A stretch of 13,260 nucleotides of DNA from JAGMES01 sp023128035 (GCA_030627905.1 DAOVRZ010000132.1:1-13260); one strand, 5' to 3'; shown: positions 1 to 7,947, numbered from the stretch's first letter. Made by a program: numbers and translations. The notes: a model not told the origin generated them from the letters alone.

Positions 1-102
1 CTTATTCACCAACAAGAAAATAAAATAAAAAATTTAGTTAATTATTTAAAAGAAGATGAAAATCTCCGATTGATAGCGAGAGAAGATATTGATATTCCTT
101 AA
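1..102 (+). CDS. 3' end of an unidentified gene
   Basis: The window opens inside a reading frame of 33 residues that ends in TAA at 100-102. The visible tail is charged and Lys/Glu/Asn-rich (for example KNLVNYLKEDENLRL) with no membrane segment and no motif I recognise. It looks like the helical C-terminus of a soluble cytoplasmic protein, possibly another transferase of the polysaccharide locus given its orientation, but that rests on position alone. No terminator follows; the next gene starts 134 bases later. Confidence 0.5.
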   Translation, partial: LIHQQENKIKNLVNYLKEDENLRLIAREDIDIP

Positions 103-236
103 ATAATTGATTGGGATTGGGGAAGCAATTTTTTTAAATATAGGATTATTAAATAGTTAATTGATAAGTCAAAAGATAATACAAAGTTATATAAAGATTA
201 TTGATAAAGTTATATGGGTGAAAGGATAATATTCTT

Positions 237-1466
237 ATGGATATATTATTTATTGGTGGAGTTTTTCCAAAAGATAAGGAAAAGCAGATATTTAATGACA
301 GCAAAGGAAATGTTCAATTTGCAGCCAATGCTCTTCAATGGAATATAATTAGAGGTCTTGATAAATGCAATGATACCAATATAAATATATTAAATTCTAC
401 ATTTATAGGTTCTTATCCTAAAAATTATAAAGAAGTTATTATTAAATCTTATAAATGGCACCATGCTGAAGGGGCGGAAGATAACAATATAGGTTTTATA
501 AATATTGATGGCATAAAGCACTTGTCTAGAGCAAGAAGACTATCTACTTTTATAAAAAAATGGGCTAAAACTGATAATTTGAAACAGAAAGTTATTGTTG
601 CTTACTCGGTACATACCCCTTTTTTATATGCTACAAAAAAAGCTAAAGATATAAACCCAGACATAATAACATGTTTAATAGTACCTGATTTACCTCAATA
701 CATGAAAATAGGAGAAAGTCCGGGGAAAATTTATTCGTTTTTTAAATCCATAGATTGTAAGATAATTAATTCACTATTAAAATATATTGATTCATATGTC
801 TTATTGACCAAATATATGGCAGAGGTTCTTAACATTAAAGAGAAACCATATATAGTTATGGAAGGAATAGTCAATAAAAAGGAATCACTACAGTCATGCG
901 TTGATCCGATGACTTCCTCTAAAATAAAAAGCATATTGTATACAGGCACTCTGAATAAAAAGTATGGTATAAGCACTCTTTTGGAAGCATTTTCTCTTAT
1001 AAAAAATGATAACTATCGTCTTTGGATATGTGGAGAAGGTGAAGCTACAGATGATATTATTAAAATGAGTGCTTTAGATCCAAGGATAAAGTTTTTTGGT
1101 CGTGTAAACAGAGATAAGGCTCTTCAATTGCAAAATAAATCAACAATTGTTATTAATCCTAGAAACCCAGAGGAGGAATTTACAAAATTCTCTTTTCCAT
1201 CTAAGAATATGGAATACCTGCTTTCAGGACGGCCTACAATCGCGTATAAACTGTTGGGAATTCCTGATGAGTATGAAAAGTATATATTTTTCATAGATAA
1301 AAATACAGTTCAAGGCATGGCAGAAAAGATTGTAGAAGTCTGTGAAAAAAGTTCTCAAGAGTTATTTATCTTTGGTAAAAAAGCGCAAAAATATGTTCTA
1401 GAAGAGAAAAATAATATAAAACAGGCTAGAAGAATAATTAAAATGCTAGAGGAAATTAGATCTTAA
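237..1466 (+). CDS. GT4-type glycosyltransferase
   Basis: Predicted cytoplasmic GT-B glycosyltransferase (409 aa) that would add one sugar from a nucleotide-sugar donor to the lipid-linked repeat unit. The N-terminal half begins with a Rossmann-like strand (MDILFIGGVFP). The C-terminal donor domain starts at Y235-T-G-T-L, followed by a G-rich stretch (ICGEGEATDD), and has the FSFPSKNMEYLLSGRP segment (F318 to about P333) where GT4 enzymes bind the nucleotide sugar, with E326 as the likely second glutamate. The length is normal for the family. The start is the ATG at 237, preceded by a GGTGAAAGG ribosome binding site at 217-225. It is first in a co-directional series but separated from the next gene by 362 bases. 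Donor and acceptor sugars cannot be read from sequence. Confidence 0.85.
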   Translation: MDILFIGGVFPKDKEKQIFNDSKGNVQFAANALQWNIIRGLDKCNDTNINILNSTFIGSYPKNYKEVIIKSYKWHHAEGAEDNNIGFINIDGIKHLSRARRLSTFIKKWAKTDNLKQKVIVAYSVHTPFLYATKKAKDINPDIITCLIVPDLPQYMKIGESPGKIYSFFKSIDCKIINSLLKYIDSYVLLTKYMAEVLNIKEKPYIVMEGIVNKKESLQSCVDPMTSSKIKSILYTGTLNKKYGISTLLEAFSLIKNDNYRLWICGEGEATDDIIKMSALDPRIKFFGRVNRDKALQLQNKSTIVINPRNPEEEFTKFSFPSKNMEYLLSGRPTIAYKLLGIPDEYEKYIFFIDKNTVQGMAEKIVEVCEKSSQELFIFGKKAQKYVLEEKNNIKQARRIIKMLEEIRS

Positions 1467-1828
1467 GCGGTAAATGATGATTGTAGATTATTTAATACGG
1501 TAGATATCATTCTCTTAATTTATTTAAATAATGTTTTTTAAAAATACTATACTATTTCAAATGATATCATGAATTAAGTATAAAGAAATTAACAACAAGT
1601 TGGATTTTCTGAAATATACAATTGTTTTACAGGGTAGTCACTTTGATATTATTAGATTTCTGAATTGTATATACTGAAGTGATTGTTAAGTAGATATTAA
1701 ACGTTAAATTATGAGCCTTCTAATTAAAGTAATTAAATAAGTAATGAATGAAGATTTCTCTTTAGATTGTATTATTGTATATATTGAAGGAATGATTGTA
1801 AATAGAAGTAAGGAGAATTGATATAAGT
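1467..1828. other. Gene-free stretch with diverged repeats
   Basis: No coding frame with a family signature was found on either strand in these 362 very AT-rich bases. They contain a pair of imperfect direct repeats (1652-1679 and 1762-1789), a separated inverted repeat (1614-1623 with 1663-1672) and a perfect 10-base palindrome, ATGATATCAT, at 1561-1570. There is no convincing intrinsic terminator and no -35/-10 pair with good spacing. It may serve as the leader and promoter region of the polymerase gene, or be what is left of a deleted gene. Confidence 0.5.
1652..1789. repeat. Pair of imperfect direct repeats, 110 bases apart
   Basis: Two copies, 1652-1679 and 1762-1789, share TTAGATT, then six unlike bases, then a 15-base core that matches at 14 positions (TTGTATATACTGAAG against TTGTATATATTGAAG). 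Internal spacing is identical in both. After a 3-base offset the similarity resumes as TGATTGT(T/A)AA. The second copy ends about 20 bases before the ribosome binding site of the polymerase gene. The repeat could be a duplicated regulatory element or chance similarity in AT-rich DNA; the conserved spacing favours the former. Confidence 0.4.
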
Positions 1829-2914
1829 ATGATAATTTATGTATTAGTAAATATTTCAATACTTCTATTAGCTATAATATATGTACCTAAAAAATCTAAT
1901 GAAATTACACATAGAAAACTTTTTAATAGTCCAAGTGATCTACTTTTTTTAAGTTCAAGTTTTATTTTATTATTTATAATATCGGCTTTTAGAGGAGATT
2001 TTACCTCAGACTATAATGGCTATCTTGGATTATTTAAACACTACAATCTCTTTAGTTTTAGAGAGATTTTTCAGTATAAATTTGGTCAAGAAATTGGGTA
2101 TGTAATCTTAAATAGAATAATTGGATTATTTACTAATGATGGAATATATATATTTATCGCTACTTCTTTAATTATTTTGTTCTTATTTTTTAGAGAATTT
2201 AGAAAAGAGTCGGCTATCATTTGGCTGAGCGTTTTAATATTTACTACAATAGGTCCTTTTTATACATCATTCAATATAGCTAGACAAATTTTATCAGTAG
2301 CTATAATATTTGCAGCATCCAGATATCTTTATAAGAGAAATCTAATAAAATATATGATTTTTGTTTTTTTAGCGACCTTATTCCATAAAACAGCCATTAT
2401 TATGGGGTTATTCTATTTTGTTCTAAATTTGCGGTTAAGTATAAAAAGAGTAGTTTTTATTGCTATTGGATTTATGCTATCAACTTTCTTTATTGAAAAT
2501 ATGGTTATATTGGGACGAAAATATTTTTATACATATTACACAGCGACAAGTTATGGTATGACGGGTTATAACTACAAAAATGTGATAGCACCAATATTGT
2601 TTTTGATTTTTATATTGCTTCACTTTAAAAGATTGGATCTAAACGATGTTAAAACTAAAATATGGGCAAATGCCGTTATTTATTATAGCATTTTTTCATT
2701 ATTTGGTTTAAATGTTCACTTGTTACAAAGATTTTCGGTGTTTTTTATGCCTTATTCATGCTTAATGATACCTAAAATTGTAGTATCTATTAGAAATAAA
2801 AACTTAAAAGCAATTTACATATTAGCAGCAATTTTTCTTCTTATTTTATATAACTATTTTGCATTAGAAGGAACAGGCTATGATCCTTATTATTTTATTT
2901 GGCAATCAAAATAG
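1829..2914 (+). CDS. EpsG/Wzy-like polysaccharide polymerase
   Basis: Predicted polytopic membrane protein of 361 aa that would polymerise lipid-linked repeat units on the outer face of the membrane. It is almost entirely hydrophobic, with roughly ten membrane segments. It carries features of the EpsG branch of Wzy polymerases: an early R55-G-D followed by D61-Y-N-x-Y, then E88-I-G-Y before L-N, then the N-I-A-R-Q-x-L motif around residue 150 and an F-H-K-T-A motif near residue 188. The start is ATG 1829, with AGGAG at 1811-1815; the 13-base spacing is rather long, but no other in-frame start fits, since the TTG at 1819 runs straight into a stop. It is the only polymerase candidate in the window and lies among glycosyltransferases. 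Linkage specificity cannot be inferred. Confidence 0.85.
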   Translation: MIIYVLVNISILLLAIIYVPKKSNEITHRKLFNSPSDLLFLSSSFILLFIISAFRGDFTSDYNGYLGLFKHYNLFSFREIFQYKFGQEIGYVILNRIIGLFTNDGIYIFIATSLIILFLFFREFRKESAIIWLSVLIFTTIGPFYTSFNIARQILSVAIIFAASRYLYKRNLIKYMIFVFLATLFHKTAIIMGLFYFVLNLRLSIKRVVFIAIGFMLSTFFIENMVILGRKYFYTYYTATSYGMTGYNYKNVIAPILFLIFILLHFKRLDLNDVKTKIWANAVIYYSIFSLFGLNVHLLQRFSVFFMPYSCLMIPKIVVSIRNKNLKAIYILAAIFLLILYNYFALEGTGYDPYYFIWQSK

Positions 2915-2937
2915 TAGTTCTTTTAAACTAAATAGAA

Positions 2938-2953
2938 TATACTGGTCAGTATA
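2938..2953. repeat. Short inverted repeat between polymerase and GT4 genes
   Basis: TATACTG and CAGTATA are perfect 7-base inverted arms separated by GT. They lie 24 bases after the polymerase stop and about 45 bases before the next start. The size and symmetry resemble a dimeric-regulator operator. The stem would be weak and no T-run follows, so it does not read as a terminator. The half-site TATACTG also occurs at 1670-1676 in the gene-free stretch upstream. Function is unknown. Confidence 0.3.
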
Positions 2954-2997
2954 AATAAGAACAATACAATTATTGATTTGGAAAGGGTAATTGAATT

Positions 2998-4272
2998 ATG
3001 AAAATTTTATGGCTTATCAATATAGCATTACCAGAAGCAAGTCTATTGATGAATGAAAAACCTTCTCCATTTGGAGGTTGGCTTATAAATGCATCTAAAG
3101 ACTTAGCAATTCAAGATGGAATAAAGCTTTCAATTGCATTTCCTAAAAAGGGGATTCAAAATTTCAAAAAGCTTGAAGGTGATAAAATAACATATTATGC
3201 GTTTAAGCCTGTAAAAGATAAAGATAAAGAAATAATTGAAAATAATACTAATTTTTTAGAAATAATAAAAGAATTTAAGCCAGATATTGTACATATTTAC
3301 GGAACCGAGTTAGCTCATTCACTTTCAATGGTCAATGCTTGCAATAGAGAAAAAATAAAGATAGCTATATCTATTCAGGGATTAGTATCGGTTATATCCA
3401 AACACACTTTTGCGAATTTACCTTGGAAAGTTGTATACGGGGCTACCCCTAGAAATATTTTAAGAAAGGACAATGTAATAGGATTACAGAAATTATTTTT
3501 TAAAAAAGGTAAGAATGAGATTGAAGCTATAAAAAAAGTAAATCATATAATAGGTCGTACTACATGGGACAAAGCATATACTTCTCAGATAAATCCTAAC
3601 GCACAATATCATTTTTGTAATGAAACTTTAAGAGAAGAATTTTATAAACATAAATGGGATATAAAAAAGTGTGAAAAACATTCAATTTTTCTTAGCCAAG
3701 CACATTATCCAATAAAAGGGTTTCATTTTGTACTTGAAGCAATGCTACTAATGTTAAAAAGGTTTCCAGATACAAGAGTGTATGTAAGTGGAAAAGATAT
3801 TACTAAATCAGATACCTTAAAAGATAAATTATTGATGACTTATTATGGAAAATATATTAAGAAACTGATTAAAGATTATAAACTAGAAAAAAGTATAATA
3901 TTTACAGAACCTTTAGACGAAAAGCAAATGTGTGAAAGATTTTTAAAATCAAATATATTTGTTTCTGCATCAACTATTGAGAATGAATCTAATTCTTTAA
4001 GTGAGGCAAAAATGTTAGGCGTTCCATCTGTGTCTTCTTATGTTGGTGGAGTTATAGATAGAATTAATCACAATGAGGACGGATTTTTTTATCAGCATGA
4101 TGCTCCTTATATGTTGGCATACTACGTATGTGAGATTTTTTCAAATAAAGATATAGCTTTAAAGTTTTCAAAAAAAGCTAGAGAGAAGGCTATGAAAACT
4201 CATGATAGAGAAACAAATGCAAATAGGTTGATAGAGATATATAGAAATATATTACCAAAGAGGGAATTCTAA
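2998..4272 (+). CDS. GT4-type glycosyltransferase, full-length paralogue
   Basis: Predicted cytoplasmic GT-B retaining glycosyltransferase of 424 aa. The N-terminal domain starts with a Rossmann strand (MKILWLINIALP) and has the glycine-rich acceptor-side loop F25-G-G-W28. The D-I-V-H-I-Y-G-T segment near residue 95 is typical of the family. The donor domain begins around S233 (SQAHYPIKG, in place of the more common GR..KG), and the diagnostic EX7E motif is present as E328 and E336 in ENESNSLSEAKMLG, followed by SYVGGV. ATG 2998 is preceded by GGAAAGGG. Its stop directly abuts the TTG start of the flippase remnant, which shows former translational coupling. A truncated relative lies 300 bases downstream; the pair shares roughly half its residues by eye, including the SQ..YPIKG, ENESNSLSE and FYQHDAPYMLA blocks. 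Confidence 0.88.
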   Translation: MKILWLINIALPEASLLMNEKPSPFGGWLINASKDLAIQDGIKLSIAFPKKGIQNFKKLEGDKITYYAFKPVKDKDKEIIENNTNFLEIIKEFKPDIVHIYGTELAHSLSMVNACNREKIKIAISIQGLVSVISKHTFANLPWKVVYGATPRNILRKDNVIGLQKLFFKKGKNEIEAIKKVNHIIGRTTWDKAYTSQINPNAQYHFCNETLREEFYKHKWDIKKCEKHSIFLSQAHYPIKGFHFVLEAMLLMLKRFPDTRVYVSGKDITKSDTLKDKLLMTYYGKYIKKLIKDYKLEKSIIFTEPLDEKQMCERFLKSNIFVSASTIENESNSLSEAKMLGVPSVSSYVGGVIDRINHNEDGFFYQHDAPYMLAYYVCEIFSNKDIALKFSKKAREKAMKTHDRETNANRLIEIYRNILPKREF

Positions 4273-4593
4273 TTGAATATACAAGGAAAAATTATAAAAT
4301 CAAAAAAAGCCATTCTAAATAGTGAAGTAGTAACTAAAATCATTAAAAACTCTAGCTGGTTAGTTGGTGACAAAGTTTTCACTATGATAATAGGGGCAGT
4401 TGTCACCGCAATAATTACTAGGTACTTTGGGCCAGAGAAATATGGACAGTTAAATTATGCTTTATCATTTACAGCCTTGTTTACAGCTTTATCTTAGGGC
4501 TAGAAACTTCAACAGTGAAGGCTATAGTAGATAAAGACTATGATGAAGGAACTATATTATGTACAAGTCTTTATTTAAGGGTTTTTGGGGGAA
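4273..4593 (+). pseudogene. wzx: N-terminal remnant of a Wzx flippase, frameshifted and truncated
   Basis: The start is TTG 4273, immediately after the preceding stop and with AGAGGGA just upstream. The frame reads NSSWLVGDKVFTMIIGAVV, then TRYFGPEKYGQLNYALSFTA, the standard first membrane segments and RxxGPExYGxxxxA signature of oligosaccharide flippases (MATE/PST superfamily). It meets TAG at 4495-4497 after 74 residues. Family-like sequence continues in the -1 frame from 4494 (LGLETSTVKAIVDKD, then LYLRVFGG) to about 4593, so one base (or four) is missing at ~4494: restoring one T in the CTTAGGG stretch would give ALSLGLE. After about 107 residues the homology stops and glycosyltransferase sequence begins. 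A normal Wzx has 450-500 residues, so this gene cannot make a working flippase. The intact flippase at 9111 presumably took over its job. Confidence 0.85.
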
Positions 4594-5709
4594 TGGGGAG
4601 AACTATCAACAACAAGACGTTATTATGGTTTTTTTCAACTTAAACGTGATGGACAACGTGAACAGATAATGTTGAGCGAAGAATTTCATAATGTTCTTGA
4701 GATTACAAATCCTGATATTATACATATTTGGGGAACGGGGTGTTCCCGGTCATTGTCTATGATTTGTGCATGCGAAAGCAAAGGGTTAATAGAACGAACC
4801 GTTATATCTTTGCAGGGCTTTTCTTCTTTGATTGCAAAACACTATTTATCAAGACTGCCGTTTTCCGTTGTTTACCGATATACTTTGTGGGATCTTTTAA
4901 AGCAAGATTGTATTAAGCAACAACAATTGAAATATAAGAAACGTGGACTTTTTGAAATTAAAGCACTTCAAAAAGTCTACCATGTAATTGGAAGAACAGA
5001 ATGGGATTTTGCTTATGTAAGCCAGATAAATCCAACAGCTAATTACTATACCTGCAATGAGATTCTAAGAGATGCTTTTTATACATCAAGATGGGATATT
5101 GATAATTGCGAGAGATATTCAATGTTCGTTAGCCAAGGCAACTATCCGATAAAAGGCTTACATAATGTTCTTGAAGCAATGGTTGAGATAGTAAAATCAT
5201 TTCCACAAGCAAAGCTGTATGTTGCCGGAGGAGATGTCACAAAAAGTGGCGGAGGTATCTTTGATTATGTAAAGAGAACATACTACGGGGTATACTTGTG
5301 CAAACTTATTAAAAAATACAATTTAACTGGAAAGAAATTCTTTTTGGGAAGCTTAGATGAACAGCAAATGTGTAATAGATATTTAAGATCTCACGTGTAT
5401 ATATCCTCATCAAGCATAGAAAATGAGAGTAATTCTTTAAGTGAAGTTAAAATGTTAGGGGTTCCGTGTGCGGCTTCATATGTTGGTGAGGTTACTAATC
5501 GACTAGAACATGGAATGGATGGTTATTTTTATCAACATGATGCCCCATATATGCTGGCTCATTATATAAAAAAGATATTCACTAGTGATGATTTAGCAAA
5601 AATGTTTTTAATGAACGCAAAAAAAAGTGCAAAAAAAATAAACGATAGGGAACAAAATGTATTGCAAATAATGGATATATATCGAAAAATAGCAAACGAT
5701 AACGGCTAG
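4594..5709 (+). pseudogene. 5'-truncated GT4 glycosyltransferase
   Basis: Paralogue of the 424-residue GT4 at 2998, lacking about the first 53 residues. Similarity begins at RRYYGF, which aligns with the Y66-Y-A-F of the intact copy. The first Rossmann strand and the GGW loop near residues 25-28 are therefore absent. The frame is open from a TTG at 4585 (374 aa), but that start lies in flippase-derived sequence and has only a poor AAGG. What remains is well conserved: D-I-I-H-I-W-G-T, SQGNYPIKG, and EX7E (E279 and E287 counted from 4585). The intact copy's SYVGGV reads SYVGEV here, placing a glutamate at codon 5488-5490. The body has no stop or frameshift, so decay is recent or a shortened product is still made. 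I favour a non-functional or impaired enzyme, because the acceptor-side domain is incomplete. Confidence 0.7.
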
Positions 5710-5736
5710 CTTAAGTAAATTTGTGCTATCTTTTCT

Positions 5737-5832
5737 GGAGGTGTATATTTGTATCTACTAGAAATTTATTTAAAAATTTATCGATACCCAATTTTTTATG
5801 TTAGGAGGAAACGTAACTATGTTCAAAGATAG
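5737..5832 (+). other. Orphan ribosome binding site with 27-codon frame
   Basis: A near-ideal CTGGAGGTG (GGAGG at 5737-5741) stands 7 bases before TTG 5749. The frame opened there (MYLLEIYLKIYRYPIFY...) ends at TAG 5830-5832, inside capE, and matches nothing I recognise. A good binding site serving only 27 codons in front of a gene that has its own AGGAGG may be the stub of a deleted gene that once followed the glycosyltransferase, or a leader peptide. Chance cannot be excluded. Confidence 0.25.
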
Positions 5833-6853
5833 AACCCTTTTAATAACAGGAGGTACTGGCTCATTCGGACATGCCGTTTTAGACCGCTTTCTCGAGACTG
5901 ATATTGGTGAAATCCGTATTTTCTCTCGCGACGAGAAGAAACAGGATGATATGCGGAAAGAGTATAACAATGACAAAATTAAGTTTTACATTGGGGATGT
6001 GAGAGATCTACAATCTATAAAAAATGCAATTCACGGCGTAGACTTTATTTTTCATGCAGCAGCTCTAAAGCAAGTTCCATCTTGTGAATTTTTTCCACTT
6101 GAAGCAGTTAAAACCAATGTATTAGGCACAGATAACGTACTTACAGCTGCCATCGAAAGTAGAGTTAAAAAAGTAATTTGTTTATCTACTGATAAGGCTG
6201 CTTATCCCATTAATGCTATGGGTATTTCAAAAGCAATGATGGAAAAAATATTTATAGCGAAATCAAAAACTGTTGATCCTGACAAAACCCTTATTTGTGG
6301 TACTCGTTATGGAAATGTTATGGCATCGAGAGGTTCTGTGATACCCCTATTTATTGAACAGATAAAAAATGGACAACCTTTAACAGTTACAGATCCAAGC
6401 ATGACTAGATTTTTAATGAACCTTGAAGAATCGGTAGAACTTGTAGTTTTCGCGTTTCAAAATGCTGAGACGGGAGATATTATGGTACAAAAGGCTCCAG
6501 CATCTACCATAGGTGACTTAGCTCAAGCAGTCAAAGAGTTGTTTAATGCAGATAATGAAATAAAAATTATAGGAACTCGTCATGGTGAAAAACTATATGA
6601 AACCCTCCTTACTAGAGAAGAACATATGGCTGCTCAGGACTTAGGTGGACTCTTTAGAGTACCTGCTGATAAAAGAGATCTTAACTACGATAAATATTTT
6701 GTAGAAGGAGATCAGAAATTATCTTCTGAAGAAGAGTATAACTCTAATAATACAGAAAGACTTAACATAGAGCAGATAAAAGAAAAGCTCCTGGCATTAG
6801 ACTATGTACAAAATGAGTTGAAAGGCTGGAATAAATCATTAAGATACTTGTAA
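5819..6853 (+). CDS. capE: UDP-GlcNAc 4,6-dehydratase/5-epimerase (CapE/FnlA type)
   Basis: Cytoplasmic extended short-chain dehydrogenase (344 aa) that catalyses the first step from UDP-GlcNAc towards UDP-L-FucNAc: C4 oxidation, 4,6-dehydration and C5 epimerisation. The NAD-binding loop is G11-G-T-G-S-F-G17 and the RIFSRDEKKQDDMR block is typical of the CapE/WbjB/FnlA group. At the usual YxxxK site the tyrosine is replaced by methionine (M134-G-I-S-K138), as I recall for CapE proteins. The STDKAAYPINAMGIS and GTRYGNVMASRGSVIPLF blocks closely match S. aureus CapE (342 aa). I chose ATG 5819 rather than the in-frame ATG 5798 because AGGAGG at 5803-5808 lies downstream of the latter and 10 bases before 5819, and because the protein then begins MFKDRTLLITGG like its homologues. 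The 3' end overlaps capF by 16 bases if capF starts at 6838. Confidence 0.95.
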   Translation: MFKDRTLLITGGTGSFGHAVLDRFLETDIGEIRIFSRDEKKQDDMRKEYNNDKIKFYIGDVRDLQSIKNAIHGVDFIFHAAALKQVPSCEFFPLEAVKTNVLGTDNVLTAAIESRVKKVICLSTDKAAYPINAMGISKAMMEKIFIAKSKTVDPDKTLICGTRYGNVMASRGSVIPLFIEQIKNGQPLTVTDPSMTRFLMNLEESVELVVFAFQNAETGDIMVQKAPASTIGDLAQAVKELFNADNEIKIIGTRHGEKLYETLLTREEHMAAQDLGGLFRVPADKRDLNYDKYFVEGDQKLSSEEEYNSNNTERLNIEQIKEKLLALDYVQNELKGWNKSLRYL

Positions 6854-7947
6854 CTGGTGCAAGAGGTTTTATAGGTAAAAATCTTATTGCTGAACTAAAA
6901 AATCGAAAATATACGGATATCCTTGAGTATGATATAGATACTGATCCACCTTTATTGGATACCTACTGTAAAGAGGCAGACTTTGTTTTTCATTTAGCAG
7001 GAGTAAATCGTCCGAAAGAGCAGTCGGAGTATATGGAGGGTAACTTTGGCTTTACTTCGAAATTGCTAGTGACTTTAAAAAAATACAAAAATACCCGCCC
7101 TGTTATGATTTCATCGTCAACTCAGGCAGCTCTTGATAATACTTACGGAAAGAGCAAAAAAGCTGGAGAAGATTTGATATTCGATTATGCTAGAGAAACA
7201 GGAGCGAAAGTACTTGTCTACCGTTTCCCTAATGTGTTTGGTAAATGGTGCAGACCCAACTATAATAGTGCAGTTGCTACGTTCTGTAATAATATTGCTC
7301 ATGATTTGCCTATCACGCTGAATGATCGCAATGTTGTTATGAATTTAGTTTATATAGATGATGTAGTAGAGGAACTCACAAACGCTCTAAATGGTAAGGA
7401 AAACTCTGTGGGTGAATTTTGTGCAGTTCCGGTGGTTCATACTATTACTCTTGGGGAGATAGTTGATTTAATTTATTCATTCAAGAACAGTCGTGAAGAA
7501 CGTTCTGTTCCTAATATGTCTGATGAGTTTACAAAGAAATTATACAGTACATATCTAAGTTATCTCCCGAAAGATCAGTTCAGCTATCCATTAAAAATGA
7601 ATGTGGATAATAGAGGATCCTTTACTGAGTTTATCAAGACTCAGGATAGAGGACAAGTATCCGTGAACATTTCAAAACCTGGTATTATAAAAGGAAATCA
7701 CTGGCATCATAGTAAGAACGAAAAGTTTCTTGTGGTAAGCGGTAAGGGTGTCATCCGCTTCCGTAAAATTGGGTCTGATGAAATCATAGAATATTTCGTT
7801 AGTGCTGATAATCTGGAAGTGGTTGATATTCCAACTGGCTACACCCACAATATCGAAAATCTTGGTGATTCGGATATGGTGACCATAATGTGGGCGAATG
7901 AACCTTTTAATCCGGAAAAACCAGACACATATTTCTTGGAGGTTTAA
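6838..7947 (+). CDS. capF: Bifunctional UDP-sugar epimerase/reductase (CapF/FnlB type), ATT start
   Basis: Second UDP-L-FucNAc enzyme. The C-terminal cupin domain does C3 epimerisation and the N-terminal SDR domain does NADPH-dependent C4 reduction, giving UDP-6-deoxy-L-talosamine. The nucleotide-binding motif is G7-A-R-G-F-I-G13, the catalytic pair Y103/K107 (YGKSK), and the cupin metal-site histidines lie in G-N-H288-W-H-H291, with a later T-H-N-I-E-N segment. Read from 6838 the protein is 369 aa, the length I recall for S. aureus CapF, and begins (I/M)KILVTGARGFIGKNL. No ATG, GTG or TTG occurs in frame between the stop just upstream and TTG 6955; that TTG would delete the whole nucleotide-binding motif. 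The homology-defined start is therefore ATT 6838, with a weak AAAGG at 6821-6825, overlapping the last 16 bases of capE. Either AUU is used, or the gene suffered an ATG-to-ATT change. Confidence 0.88.
   Translation: MKILVTGARGFIGKNLIAELKNRKYTDILEYDIDTDPPLLDTYCKEADFVFHLAGVNRPKEQSEYMEGNFGFTSKLLVTLKKYKNTRPVMISSSTQAALDNTYGKSKKAGEDLIFDYARETGAKVLVYRFPNVFGKWCRPNYNSAVATFCNNIAHDLPITLNDRNVVMNLVYIDDVVEELTNALNGKENSVGEFCAVPVVHTITLGEIVDLIYSFKNSREERSVPNMSDEFTKKLYSTYLSYLPKDQFSYPLKMNVDNRGSFTEFIKTQDRGQVSVNISKPGIIKGNHWHHSKNEKFLVVSGKGVIRFRKIGSDEIIEYFVSADNLEVVDIPTGYTHNIENLGDSDMVTIMWANEPFNPEKPDTYFLEV

Noticed and set aside
183..215. AAAGTTATAT direct repeat before the first glycosyltransferase
   Set aside because: Two 10-base copies in very AT-rich sequence are not significant on their own.
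1643..1675. Possible promoter TTGATA ... TATATA/TATACT
   Set aside because: The spacer is 19-21 bases, too long for a convincing sigma-A promoter in such AT-rich DNA.
4728..4916. Second plus-strand frame inside the truncated glycosyltransferase
   Set aside because: It is out of frame with clear GT4 similarity and shows no family features of its own.
5798..5818. Upstream ATG for capE
   Set aside because: The AGGAGG binding site lies downstream of this ATG and serves ATG 5819; the extra residues MLGGNVT are not conserved.
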